Assembly (NCBI RefSeq): GCF_029626145.1
Contig: NZ_JARUBJ010000002.1
Coordinates: forward strand, 4,747,501-4,811,500
DNA from: Micromonospora sp. WMMD961
GTDB lineage: Bacteria > Actinomycetota > Actinomycetes > Mycobacteriales > Micromonosporaceae
Direction: 5' to 3'
Length of the DNA stretch: 64,000 nucleotides
Made by a program: the position numbers and the translations under genes
Notes under the pieces: generated by a model
What the model was told of the DNA's origin: nothing
Seen by the model: the letters and a program-made list of their open reading frames with translations, nothing else
Database searches by the model: none
Shown here: one piece after another, positions 51,505 through 60,303 of the stretch
How positions within the stretch are numbered: position 1 is the first letter of the stretch
Layout of the letters: every line of letters starts with the position of its first letter

Positions 51505-51727
51505 TCATCTGGCCCGCGGGGTCGAGCGCGTCGTCAAGGCTGCTGGCGTTCCAAGCTCGTCGCGAGGGGTGACGCTGACGCTTCCGTCCGATTCCAGCAC
51601 ACTGTGACCAGCGCAGCGAGGTCCCCGGCGCCGTGACTGCGGGCCGCCTGCCGGATCTCACTGTCCGCGACCCGCGCCCTCCGCAAGGCGGCGTGCCGCA
51701 ACCGGCCGTCGCGCAACGGCGGGCGAG
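51505..51727 (-). pseudogene. C-terminal remnant of a DUF421 (YetF-like) membrane protein gene
   Basis: Minus strand. The segment PLRDGRLRHAALRRARVADS, then EIRQAARSHGAGDLAALVTV, matches the cytosolic C-terminal domain of DUF421 proteins (pattern RDGRL...ALRRARLTEDEL...LREHGxxDL). The next part is out of frame: removing one TG of ACAGTGTGCTGG restores VLESDGSVSV, the expected continuation, and leads to a TGA at 51505-51507. The N-terminal membrane part is gone, as the kinase gene ends a few bases upstream. So this is a truncated, frameshifted leftover. Confidence 0.6.
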
Positions 51728-51733
51728 GGCAGG

Positions 51734-53563
51734 TCACTGCCCCAGGGGCGTGGCCGAAGGCGTGCCGGCGGCGCTCGGCGTGCTGGGTGTCCCACCAGGT
51801 CGAGGGCTCGTGGTAGGACCGTCGTCCGGCGACGGCGAGCCGGTGTTCGACGACGGACCGGTGGACGGCGACGGATCCGTAGACGGCGACGGATCCGTAG
51901 ACGGCGACGGATCGGTGCTCGGTGACGGATCGGTGGACGGCGAGGGCGTGGTCGTCACCTCGGGGTCCGTCGTCGGCGACGGGCTGACCGGAGAGCCGTC
52001 GCTCGGGTCCGGCACCGGTGTGCGCGAGCCGCTGTCGCCCGGAACCGTCGGTGACTCCGTCTTGGCAGTGGGTTGGGAGTCGGTCGTCGCACCGGTCGCC
52101 CGGCTCCCCGGCGCGGCGGCGGGGGCGGTTGGCGCACCGGTTTCCACAGCGGGTGGCGCGACCTGACTGATCACCCGATCGCACGGAAGACCGTTGACCA
52201 GGAAAGCGGACGGAGCCTTCAGGATGCCGCCCTCGGCCGTGCCCCGAAGGTCCGCCGACAAAGCGGCCCCGGGTGCCAACTGGGTTACCGAGGTGAGGGC
52301 CACCCGGCTGCGGTCCTGATCCCAGGGAGTGCCCTCGGTGACGAGGCGCTGGCCGGGAGGGAGTGCGAACGTGAGTGACCAGTCGCGCAGCCACTCCCCG
52401 CCGGTGTTGGTGACGGTCAGGTCGGCCCGAAAGGTGCCGTCAAGCAGATGATGTGCCGTGTATCGGGCGGTGCACTCGCGGGGTCGAGCATCGGCGGCAC
52501 CGACGTCGGCGCCAGCGACATCGCTGTCCGTGGTGGGGTCGAGCACTGTGCGCCCGGGCAGCTGACCGACGAGTATCGCGGCGAGCACCACCGCCGGCAC
52601 TCCGACGGCGACTCGGGAGCGGAGCCGGCGCGGGCGCGCGGGGTCGGTCGAGCCCCCTGTTGCGCGGGGTTTCCGCCCGTCGGAGGCTTGGGCTTCTGCA
52701 CCGCCGGAGAGCTGCCGGGTCGATCCGACGGTTGCCGGCAGGTCACCGACCGGGCCCGCCGGCCGCAGCGCCACCTCACTACCGCTCGCCGCGCCGAGGA
52801 CGGCTGCCACCTCGGCGGCCCCGGGTCGGCGGTCCGCGTCTGTCGCGAGGCAACGTCGCACCAGATCGGCTACCTCGGCCGGCATCTCGGGAACGGACGG
52901 AAGCTCGACACCGTCGCGGCCGCGCCGCAGGTCGGTGGGGCTCTGCGCGTTGATACACCCGAGCAGCACCAGCCCCAGGGCGAAGATGTCGCCGGCCGGT
53001 GCCGCCGCGGCGCCGGCCGCCTGTTCCGGAGCGAGGTATGCCGGCGTACCCCAGATCAGTCCCGTCTGGTCGGCGGGCTCCTGACCGACCCCCGCCGCGA
53101 TGCCCAGGTCGACGACCTTGATCCCGCGCGGGCCGAGCATCACGTTGGCGGGTTTGACGTCCCGATGGACGAGGCCGTGCGCATGCGCGGCGGCGAGGGC
53201 GTCCGCCACCGCGGCGCCGGTCCGGGCTGCCTCGGACCACGCCATCGGTCCCGAGCGGCGGAGGCGGGCGGCGAGGGTCTCGCCGTCGACGAACTCCAGA
53301 ACGAGGAAGGGCACCCGCCTCCGGCCCTGCCGCTGCTCGCCGTAGTCGAACACGCCGGCAATGTGCGGATGGTCGAGCCTCGCCGCGGCAAGCGCCTCGG
53401 TACGCAGCCGCTCGCGTGCCGCCGGATCGTCCAGCAGGTCCGGCGAGAGCATCTTCACGGCGACCGTGCGCTGTAGCCGCAGGTCGAACCCGCGCCAGAC
53501 CACCGCCATTCCGCCCTGACCGACCTGTTCGTCGAGCCGGTAGCGGTGCTGCAGAAGTCGCAT
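51734..53563 (-). CDS. Membrane Ser/Thr protein kinase with CBM2-like ectodomain
   Basis: 609 residues. Kinase domain 1-270: glycine loop VGQGGMAVVW, lysine VAVKM (37), catalytic HRDVKPAN (133-140), and DLG at 152-154 in place of DFG. One membrane segment at about 318-336 (VAVGVPAVVLAAILVGQL). Residues 363-461 form a CBM2-like carbohydrate-binding domain between two cysteines (RECTARYTAHHLLDGTFRAD ... FLVNGLPC). The rest, to 609, is Pro/Ser/Thr-rich. ATG 53563 has GGGAAGAC upstream; 53593 is less likely. It may sense cell-wall or external polysaccharide. Confidence 0.87.
   Translation of the reverse strand: MRLLQHRYRLDEQVGQGGMAVVWRGFDLRLQRTVAVKMLSPDLLDDPAARERLRTEALAAARLDHPHIAGVFDYGEQRQGRRRVPFLVLEFVDGETLAARLRRSGPMAWSEAARTGAAVADALAAAHAHGLVHRDVKPANVMLGPRGIKVVDLGIAAGVGQEPADQTGLIWGTPAYLAPEQAAGAAAAPAGDIFALGLVLLGCINAQSPTDLRRGRDGVELPSVPEMPAEVADLVRRCLATDADRRPGAAEVAAVLGAASGSEVALRPAGPVGDLPATVGSTRQLSGGAEAQASDGRKPRATGGSTDPARPRRLRSRVAVGVPAVVLAAILVGQLPGRTVLDPTTDSDVAGADVGAADARPRECTARYTAHHLLDGTFRADLTVTNTGGEWLRDWSLTFALPPGQRLVTEGTPWDQDRSRVALTSVTQLAPGAALSADLRGTAEGGILKAPSAFLVNGLPCDRVISQVAPPAVETGAPTAPAAAPGSRATGATTDSQPTAKTESPTVPGDSGSRTPVPDPSDGSPVSPSPTTDPEVTTTPSPSTDPSPSTDPSPSTDPSPSTDPSPSTGPSSNTGSPSPDDGPTTSPRPGGTPSTPSAAGTPSATPLGQ
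51849..51938. repeat. Tandem 18-bp repeat in the kinase tail
   Basis: Five head-to-tail units of the form GGCGACGGATCCGTAGAC; the two at 51867-51902 are identical, the others differ at a few positions. On the minus strand they encode PSPSTD repeats in the extracellular tail. Identity at DNA level indicates recent slippage or unequal crossing, so copy number may vary between strains. Confidence 0.9.
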
Positions 53564-53806
53564 GTGTTCGTCTTCCCGGTCGTCGTGCGACATCGGCGCA
53601 GGCGCGCGGCGGTCGTTGCCGCCCCGGCCGCGCCGACGTCCCCTCAACGCCCGGCCCTACCCCACCCGGTGTGGCCAAAACCCCTGTTCAACGGACCGAG
53701 TCAGGGCCGGCGGAGATTGTCACACGACCGTCACGGTATCGCTGGTGTACTGCCATGTCCCCCGGGCAATTCTTTGATATCCGGCACGACGGAGAGGAGG
53801 AAGGCG

Positions 53807-54238
53807 ATGCACACGTGGCACGGCCGGATGCGTCCGGCGCGGGCAACTCTCCCACTGCTGGTCCTGCTCACCGTGGGGTGCACTCACCCGTCCACGCCGC
53901 CGGAACCAAGTCCAGTTCCCGTGCCCACGACCCGGGCGGGCACGGTCGCCCGAGCCGAGGTGGGTGATCGGCTCACCGTGACCGCAACGGTCGAGCGGAT
54001 CATCGGTGAGACCGCGTTCGTCGTACGCGACGCGGATCTGACCGACGGGACCCTGCTCGTGCTCACGGCGGGTCCGTCCGCGCCGGCTCCGCCACAGTTG
54101 GTCACCGTGGTGGGCACCGTGGTCTCGTTCGCTCACCGCGACCTCGCCAGCCGCTACCACCTGGGATCTCCGGGGCCGTACCGGGCCTTCGAAGGCGGGC
54201 GGGCGCTCGTCGCGCAGGAGTTGACGGTCTGGGACTGA
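53807..54238 (+). CDS. Small lipoprotein, OB-like
   Basis: 143 residues. Signal peptide ATLPLLVLLTVGC with a lipobox cysteine, then a proline-rich spacer and a small beta domain: GDRLTVTATVERIIGETAFV, VVRDADLTDGTLLVLTAG, LVTVVGTVVSFAHRDLASRY. The TVTxTVxxIIGxxAFVVxDADL pattern is like the OB-fold of actinobacterial lipoproteins of unknown function. GGAGAGGAGG precedes the ATG. Divergent from the kinase gene. Confidence 0.75.
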   Translation: MHTWHGRMRPARATLPLLVLLTVGCTHPSTPPEPSPVPVPTTRAGTVARAEVGDRLTVTATVERIIGETAFVVRDADLTDGTLLVLTAGPSAPAPPQLVTVVGTVVSFAHRDLASRYHLGSPGPYRAFEGGRALVAQELTVWD

Positions 54239-54330
54239 TCGCCCCGTGGTGAGGTGCTGCGGTCGGGCACCAACCGTGCGAACTGGCTTGATGCAGCCCC
54301 GGTACGTCGTACGACTGCGAGACTGCCAGT

Positions 54331-55635
54331 GTGGTCGGCGAGCGTGGGCGGCGGTGGGTGCGGCCGGGCGCTCCCGGCTCCCGGAGCAGCCGGCTGGAAC
54401 TCTTCTATGACCTGGTCTTCGTCTTCGCGTTCCTGAACGTCACCACGCTGGCGGCGAAGGAGCTGGACGCGTCGACGCTCCTGAGCGGCCTGGTGGTGCT
54501 GGGCCTGCTCTGGTGGTGCTGGACGAGCTTCACCTTCCTCGGCAACCTGGTCCGTGCCGACTACGGAATCGTCCCGCTGATCGGGTTCGCCACCATGGTC
54601 GGCGTGTTCCTGCTCGCCCTGACGGTGCCGCAGGCGTTCGTGGACGCGCCGGGCGGGCTTTTCGGGCCTGCGGTCTTCGCCTTCTCCTACTTCTTCGTCC
54701 GCATGCTGCAGGTGACAACCTTCTCCCAGATCGCCGGACGCCTCACTTCGCCCAAGCGCCCACCGCTGCTGCTGCTCGGTCTTCCGGTGCTGGTCAGCTC
54801 CCTACTGATCATGATTGCTGCGTTCGTGCCGCAAAGACTCACGCACGGCGCCGGCATCGAGATCATCCGGATCGCGCTGTGGTCGGCAGCCCTGGCTGTG
54901 GAGTACGTCGCCGGCGCCCTCATCGCGGTGAACCGGTGGACGCTGGTATCCGCCGGACACCTCGCCGAACGGCACAGCCAGATCCTGCTGATCGCGCTCG
55001 GCGAGTCGGTGCTGGCCCTGGGCCTGGGGCCGGGCATCGGGCCCAGCCTGCCGATCACCTGGCCGGTCGTGGTGGCCTCCATCCTCGGCATCATGGTGAT
55101 CGCAGCCCTCTGGTGGACGCACTTCGACCTGCTGGCACCAGCCGTCGAACAGGCGCTGCACGGTACCCGCGACGCCTCCCGAGGCCGGCTTGTGCGCGAC
55201 GTCTACACCTACCTGCACCTACCACTGGTGCTCGGGATCATGACCTTCTCACTCGGCCTGAAACGGCTCCTGGTCGACATCTCTTCTCCCACGGTGCCGG
55301 CCGGACGCGACACCCTCGGCCCGGCGGATCTCTACGTCCTCTATGGAGGAGTGGCGCTCTACCTCCTGGCGTCGGTCGCCGTCACGTTGCGTACCTTTCG
55401 ACGGGTGCGGTTCCCGAAAGTCGCGGCCGCGGCTCTGGTGATCGTCCTGGCACCCGCGGCGGACCGAGTGCAGGCGCTCGTCGCACTCGCTCTGCTCACC
55501 GCGATCACACTGACACTGGTGGCGCTCGAACTGGCCAACGGGCGGGAGGCGCGGCTACGGGTGCACGCGTCGGAGGACGGCGAGCAGGAAGCCCTCGAAG
55601 CGGAAGCGAGCAGGTGGAGGCAGCGTCACCTCTGA
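54331..55635 (+). CDS. LtrA-family membrane protein (1)
   Basis: 434 residues with ten or more membrane segments. The opening SSRLELFYDLVFVFAFLNVT is the hallmark of the low-temperature-requirement A family, and LAERHSQILLIALGESVLAL in the middle is a second conserved motif. Function is unknown beyond the cold-growth phenotype in Listeria. The start is a GTG without a good ribosome site, so the N-terminus is approximate. Tail charged (RLRVHASEDGEQEAL). Confidence 0.85.
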   Translation: MVGERGRRWVRPGAPGSRSSRLELFYDLVFVFAFLNVTTLAAKELDASTLLSGLVVLGLLWWCWTSFTFLGNLVRADYGIVPLIGFATMVGVFLLALTVPQAFVDAPGGLFGPAVFAFSYFFVRMLQVTTFSQIAGRLTSPKRPPLLLLGLPVLVSSLLIMIAAFVPQRLTHGAGIEIIRIALWSAALAVEYVAGALIAVNRWTLVSAGHLAERHSQILLIALGESVLALGLGPGIGPSLPITWPVVVASILGIMVIAALWWTHFDLLAPAVEQALHGTRDASRGRLVRDVYTYLHLPLVLGIMTFSLGLKRLLVDISSPTVPAGRDTLGPADLYVLYGGVALYLLASVAVTLRTFRRVRFPKVAAAALVIVLAPAADRVQALVALALLTAITLTLVALELANGREARLRVHASEDGEQEALEAEASRWRQRHL

Positions 55636-55772
55636 TCCGGCCGTCACGATCTTCACACCGGTCCACCCCGCACCCGCGTTTCCGAGAATCCGCTGACGAC
55701 GGCTGCCTATGGTGAAGCAGACGCGACAGCAACGCACCGACCGGTCGCCGCCGAGGACGATGGGCAAGCAGC

Positions 55773-56702
55773 ATGGAGCGGTTCCTGGAGGCACTCTGGG
55801 ACACGAACAGCGTAAGCGGTCGCCTCGTGACCAGCGTCGTCCTGATCGCGCTGGCCTTCGTCATCGCCGCCCTGGCCGGACGCCTGTCGACGCTGCGGGT
55901 GAAAGACACCACCAACCGCTACTACCTGCGCAAGACGACGCACTACCTGACCGTGGTGGTGTTGCTGTTCGCGCTGGCACTGCTGTGGAAGCCGTTCGCC
56001 GGGCGGATCGGCCTGGTCGTCGGACTGGTCGGCGTCGGTCTCGCGCTGGCGCTGCAAGAGGTCATCGGCGCCTTCGCCGGATGGATCAGCATCATCACCG
56101 GCCGACAGTTCCGCGTCGGTGACCGAATCCAGATGTGCGACGTACGCGGCGACGTCCTCGAAATCACGCCGCTTCGGACCCGCCTCCTGGAGAGCGGCTC
56201 GTCCACCGACCCGGAATCGTGGATCCGTGGCCGCCAGTACACCGGCCGGGTTGTCTCACTGTCGAACCGCTTCGTGTTCTGCACGCCGGTCTACAACAGC
56301 AGCATGGTGCTGGACCACCTGTGGGAGGAACTGACCCTGCCCATCCCCTACGAGGCCGACTGGCACCTCGCGGAGAGCATCCTGTGCGAGGAAGCGCAGA
56401 ACATCTCCTCGACGGCCGAAGCGCGCAGCGCCATCGACGCGATGCGCCACCGCTACCCCACCGCCGAGGCGGAGGTCGATCCCCGTGTGTTCGTCCGCGC
56501 CACCTCGAACTGGATCGAGCTGTCGGCACGGTTCGTGGTGCCGGTACGCGGCGCCCGTCAGGTCAAGGACCAGGTCACCCGGCGGGTGCTGGATCGCTTT
56601 GCCGAAAGCGGCATCCGGGTGGCCTCGGAAACCCAGGACGTCACCATCCACACACCCCACCCGATGAAATCGGCCACCGCCACCTCAGCCGACCTCCGGT
56701 AG
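55773..56702 (+). CDS. MscS-family mechanosensitive channel
   Basis: 309 residues. Two or three membrane segments are followed by the pore helix region VVGLVGVGLALALQEVIGAF and the beta-domain start AGWISIITGRQFRVGDRIQM, both diagnostic of MscS. Absent is the large periplasmic part of MscK. It would release solutes on hypo-osmotic shock, complementing the betaine importer at 39-42 kb. Followed at once by a stem-loop. Confidence 0.88.
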   Translation: MERFLEALWDTNSVSGRLVTSVVLIALAFVIAALAGRLSTLRVKDTTNRYYLRKTTHYLTVVVLLFALALLWKPFAGRIGLVVGLVGVGLALALQEVIGAFAGWISIITGRQFRVGDRIQMCDVRGDVLEITPLRTRLLESGSSTDPESWIRGRQYTGRVVSLSNRFVFCTPVYNSSMVLDHLWEELTLPIPYEADWHLAESILCEEAQNISSTAEARSAIDAMRHRYPTAEAEVDPRVFVRATSNWIELSARFVVPVRGARQVKDQVTRRVLDRFAESGIRVASETQDVTIHTPHPMKSATATSADLR

Positions 56703-56734
56703 CGGTCGCCGACGGTCCTCGCCGTCAGCGACCG
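56703..56734. terminator. Stem-loop after mscS
   Basis: CGGTCGC pairs with GCGACCG and, inside, GACGG pairs with CCGTC, with one mismatch between the two stems. It begins directly after the mscS stop and faces the convergent ltrA gene. Confidence 0.6.
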
Positions 56735-56874
56735 GAGACCGACGACCGCCGCGCGTACCGGCGACGAACGGGCTGACGGCGGTGGAGCTGCAGTTGGACC
56801 TTCCCTTCGGAGAGGTCGTGCCCAGCGGCCCCGCCGGCGCACTTTCGACTCGTCTCCCGCCAGCAAGCTGCCGC

Positions 56875-58077
56875 TCACGGTTTGGAATTGGGCGGGTGCG
56901 GCCGTTCGGGCGGTTTCCCCCTGGCGTGGACGGCATCGGTAGCGGCGATGCCGGCGAGGACGACGACGGCGGTGCCGGCCACAGCCAGCGGCGGGAGGAG
57001 GATCATGAGTGGTGACGCGCCGGCAAGCGTCAGAGCGCCGATGATCCGCGAGTGGGACACCCGGTCGAATACGGCGTGTTCCACCAGGGCTCGCCCGATC
57101 AGAAACAGCATTGGTCCGCCGAGGATGACGGGAATCCAGGGCCCGTTGGTGCGCCCGAACGGGTGTTCGATCACCAGTTCGTATCCGACCGCGACGGCGA
57201 CGATGCCGACCACCATGAGCACGTGAGCGAGGTATGCCTCGCGGATGAGACGGGAGGGCTCCGCGGCGGCTCTGATGGCTTCGGGCAACAGTTGGCCCGC
57301 CCTGAAGAGGTAGACGCGAAACAGCAGCACAGTTGTGATGAATGCGACCGCGAAGGCTGCTGCGGCTCCGCCGTGCTGGATTGAGGTGTCGCTGAAGGCC
57401 GAGCCGGTCGTCAGGATCAGTTCACCGAGTGCGATGATGAAGAATTGTCGGTAACGCTCAGACAGGTACTCGGCCAGGACGGGCCACTGCCGTTGGGTGG
57501 CGCGCGACCACGGCGCGGGATACAGCAGCAGCAGTGCCGCGTAGTCGATGGCAATCGCAAGGGTCCAGAGCAGGCTTCGGGCCAGATCCGTCACGATCGC
57601 CCCGGTGATCCACGGCACGGCCGACAGCGTGAACCAGAAGAACACCCCGGCCGCTCGGAGCTGAGCCTCGTGACCGCGCAGCATCGGCACGATGACCAGC
57701 CCACGAATGATGTGGACCGCCACGTACGCGCCCGCGAAGACCAAGCCTCTGTCACCGAAGGCGCGCGGCACCGCGACTGCCATCACCAGCGCGCCGAGCA
57801 TGGCCGTGTAGACCAGCAGTTGGAGCTGCGGCCGCTGTGGATCATAGAGGTCGGTGACCCACGCCGTGACGAACCACAGCACCAGGAAAGCCAGCAGCAA
57901 CAGCAGCGTCTCGCCGGCCTCGACGAGGACGATCCGCCGTTCGGTAAGCTCATCGACCATTCGGTGTGAGACCCGATTGAGGGCAAAGACGAAGACCAGG
58001 TCGAAGAAGAGTTCCAGAAGACTCGGCCGCTGCGGTTGCCCCGGTTTTCGAAGCAGCGCTGCTGCCCGTGTCGACAT
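56875..58077 (-). CDS. LtrA-family membrane protein (2)
   Basis: 400 residues, about eleven membrane segments. RPSLLELFFDLVFVFALNRV is the family opening, and LSERYRQFFIIALGELILTT the second motif. It is a divergent paralogue of the gene at 54.3 kb, on the opposite strand, with mscS between. ATG at 58077; frame extension to 58365 lacks family sequence. C-terminus proline/lysine-rich. Molecular role unknown. Confidence 0.87.
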   Translation of the reverse strand: MSTRAAALLRKPGQPQRPSLLELFFDLVFVFALNRVSHRMVDELTERRIVLVEAGETLLLLLAFLVLWFVTAWVTDLYDPQRPQLQLLVYTAMLGALVMAVAVPRAFGDRGLVFAGAYVAVHIIRGLVIVPMLRGHEAQLRAAGVFFWFTLSAVPWITGAIVTDLARSLLWTLAIAIDYAALLLLYPAPWSRATQRQWPVLAEYLSERYRQFFIIALGELILTTGSAFSDTSIQHGGAAAAFAVAFITTVLLFRVYLFRAGQLLPEAIRAAAEPSRLIREAYLAHVLMVVGIVAVAVGYELVIEHPFGRTNGPWIPVILGGPMLFLIGRALVEHAVFDRVSHSRIIGALTLAGASPLMILLPPLAVAGTAVVVLAGIAATDAVHARGKPPERPHPPNSKP

Positions 58078-58442
58078 CGGCCGCCCATTTCTGCCGGCTT
58101 CGCCTATCCGGGTATTGGTACCACGCCCGGCGGTTCGCCGAGTCGATACCGAAAGAACGTCGGCATGACCGCGCCTCGGCACCACGGATCGGCGTGACGA
58201 CGCGGGCGGCCACTTCGACCCACCGCGCTCGTGGTCGCGGTCCGGTTGCAGAATGACGGCGTACGCGGTTCTCCGCGTCGGTGAGCGTCCGCGGGGGCCT
58301 TCACCATCGCGGCCGTACGGCGCACCTGGATCAGCTCGCCGCCGGTGGTGTTGCCCTGCGGTCACCAGGCGGTGTCTCGTAAGAACCCTGGTCGCTCGGC
58401 CGTGTTCGGTGGTCGTACAGGGCTACGACCGGCCGGAGCCCG
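58078..58442. other. Intergenic region upstream of ltrA (2)
   Basis: About 365 bases between two minus-strand genes. Holds the ltrA promoter at one end and a terminator-like stem-loop at the other. No gene is supported on either strand. Confidence 0.5.
58411..58430. terminator. Stem-loop after the DesR-type regulator gene
   Basis: GGTCGTA and TACGACC pair exactly around the six-base loop CAGGGC, 12 bases beyond the stop of the response-regulator gene on the minus strand. Confidence 0.55.
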
Positions 58443-59045
58443 CTACAGCCAGTCGTGTTCGCGGGCGTAGCGGGCCGCTTCGTGGCGGGTCCGGGTCTGG
58501 GTCTTGCGCATCGCGTTGGAGAGGTAGTTGCGGACGGTGCCCGGGGCGAGGTAGAGCCGAGCGGCGATGTCGGCGACCGAGTAGCCCTCGCCGGTGACCC
58601 GCAGGACGTCGGCTTCGCGGTCGGTGAGGGGGGAGTCCTCGGTGACGGCGAGGGCGGACACCTCCGGGTCGATCCAGCGTTTCCCCGCGTGCAGGGTGGC
58701 GATGACCGAGGTGATGTGGGCCGGCTCGGCGGACTTGCTGACGAAGCCCTGGACGCCGAGCTTCAGCGCCTTGCGCAGCACGCCGGGGCGGGCGTGCCGG
58801 GTCAGCATCAGGATCACCTGCTCCGGTCGCTCGCGGCGGATCTCGGCGACCGCGCCCAGGCCGTCGACACCCGGCATTTCCAGGTCGATGACCAGCACGT
58901 CGGGCCGGTGCCGCAGGGTGGCCTCGACCGCGCTCCGGCCGTCCTGCGCCTCGGCGAGAACGGTGATGTCGCCCTCCAGCGGCAGCAGGGCGGCCAAAGC
59001 CGTGCGCAACAGCGCCTCGTCGTCGGCGAGCACGATGGTGGTCAT
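58443..59045 (-). CDS. NarL/FixJ-family response regulator (DesR-like)
   Basis: 200 residues. Receiver with VLADDEALLRTALAAL, phosphoacceptor in VLVIDLEMPGVDGL, and lysine in GFVSKSAEP. C-terminal LuxR-type helix-turn-helix: LTDREADVLRVTGEGYSVAD, IAARLYLAPGTVRNYLSNAM. ATG overlaps the kinase stop (ATGA 59042-59045), so kinase and regulator are one operon. It most likely controls the divergent ABC exporter, a frequent arrangement. Confidence 0.92.
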   Translation of the reverse strand: MTTIVLADDEALLRTALAALLPLEGDITVLAEAQDGRSAVEATLRHRPDVLVIDLEMPGVDGLGAVAEIRRERPEQVILMLTRHARPGVLRKALKLGVQGFVSKSAEPAHITSVIATLHAGKRWIDPEVSALAVTEDSPLTDREADVLRVTGEGYSVADIAARLYLAPGTVRNYLSNAMRKTQTRTRHEAARYAREHDWL

Positions 59046-60196
59046 CGGCCGTCCTTACCGGTAACCGTCGGGGCCGAGTCGGCCCGAGCGGGTGGGAAGA
59101 CCGCTGCGGTCAGGAACCGCCCGTCGGTCTGTTCCACGGTCAGCTCACCTCCGTCGCCCGCCACTCGCTGCCTGAGTGCCGCCAGTCCTCTGAGCTCGGG
59201 GGGCGCGGTGCCGGTCACACCGTCGTTGACGATGGTGATACCCGACGCGGCGAGGGTGATCTGCACCTGGGTGGCCTGCGCGTGGCGCAGGATGTTCGTG
59301 GTCGTCTCCCGCAGCACCTGCCCGAGCAGTTCACTGGCGCGGGCGTCGACCTCGGCCTCCCGGGTCACCCGGACCCGGATGCTGGCAGCCTCGAACAGGT
59401 TCTTCGCGTTCTCGATCTCCGCGGTGAGGTTGAGCCGCCGTTGCGCGTAGGCGAGTTCCTTGGTCTGCGCGATGGTATCGCTGACCAGCGCGTACGTCTC
59501 CCGCAGTTCCTTCTCCGCGCGGGCGGAGTCACGGAGCAACAGTCGCTGGGCAAGGGCGATCTTCAACTTGACCACGTGCAGGGTGTGGCCCTGGATGTCG
59601 TGCAGGTCGCTGGCGAACCGCACGCGCTCCCGGACCACGGCCAGCTCCGCCTCACGTTCCCGGGTCTGTTCGAGCTCCCGGATGAGGTCGTAGAACCGCT
59701 CGCCCACCATCGTCAGGACCGTCACGACGACGGTGAGGACGGTCGGAATGAGAACGTAGGTGAACAGGACCTCACCGACGTCGTTCCGCTGCACCAACAG
59801 CCGCGCCGAGCCCACGGCCGCGACGTAGACGAACAGCCCGACCACCGCCAGCTTCCGGTGCCGCCGGACCTCGCGCAGGGCGAGCGAACCCACCGCGCAG
59901 AACCCCCAGTAGGCGTTGGGGCTGCCGACCACCAGGACCCCCAGTGGCCACACCGCCCCGGCCACGACCAGGCACGGCAGTGCCACCCGCCGCAGGTCGT
60001 TGGCCGTCCACCGTTCGAAGGCCAGCACCCCCGCCACGGCCCCCGGGGCCAGGACGACGACGTGCCACCAGGTACTCGAGTCGGTGTAGAGCAGGAACAC
60101 CGCGGCGAGCACCACCGGCGGCAGCGAGGTGGCGAGGTTGAGCCGGCGCAGTCTCCCCTGCGTCGACTCGGTGAAGCGCGGCGATCTCGCGGTCAC
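59042..60196 (-). CDS. DesK-type sensor histidine kinase
   Basis: 384 residues from GTG 60196; a TTG at 60217 and GTG at 60199 are alternatives and none has a clear ribosome site. Five or six membrane segments fill the first 170 residues. HisKA_3 phosphorylation site in RFASDLHDIQGHTLHVVKLK, and the HATPase motif RETTTNILRHAQATQV. No separate sensor domain, so the membrane helices themselves are the likely sensor, as in DesK. Confidence 0.9.
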   Translation of the reverse strand: MTARSPRFTESTQGRLRRLNLATSLPPVVLAAVFLLYTDSSTWWHVVVLAPGAVAGVLAFERWTANDLRRVALPCLVVAGAVWPLGVLVVGSPNAYWGFCAVGSLALREVRRHRKLAVVGLFVYVAAVGSARLLVQRNDVGEVLFTYVLIPTVLTVVVTVLTMVGERFYDLIRELEQTREREAELAVVRERVRFASDLHDIQGHTLHVVKLKIALAQRLLLRDSARAEKELRETYALVSDTIAQTKELAYAQRRLNLTAEIENAKNLFEAASIRVRVTREAEVDARASELLGQVLRETTTNILRHAQATQVQITLAASGITIVNDGVTGTAPPELRGLAALRQRVAGDGGELTVEQTDGRFLTAAVFPPARADSAPTVTGKDGR

Positions 60197-60303
60197 CACA
60201 CCAGTATCGGGCAGCAAGGGATCACGACCAGTGACACCACGTCACATGCGATGGTGACGTGGCGCCACTGACGGGCCGGCCGGGTCCGCGCTGTCATTGG
60301 CGC

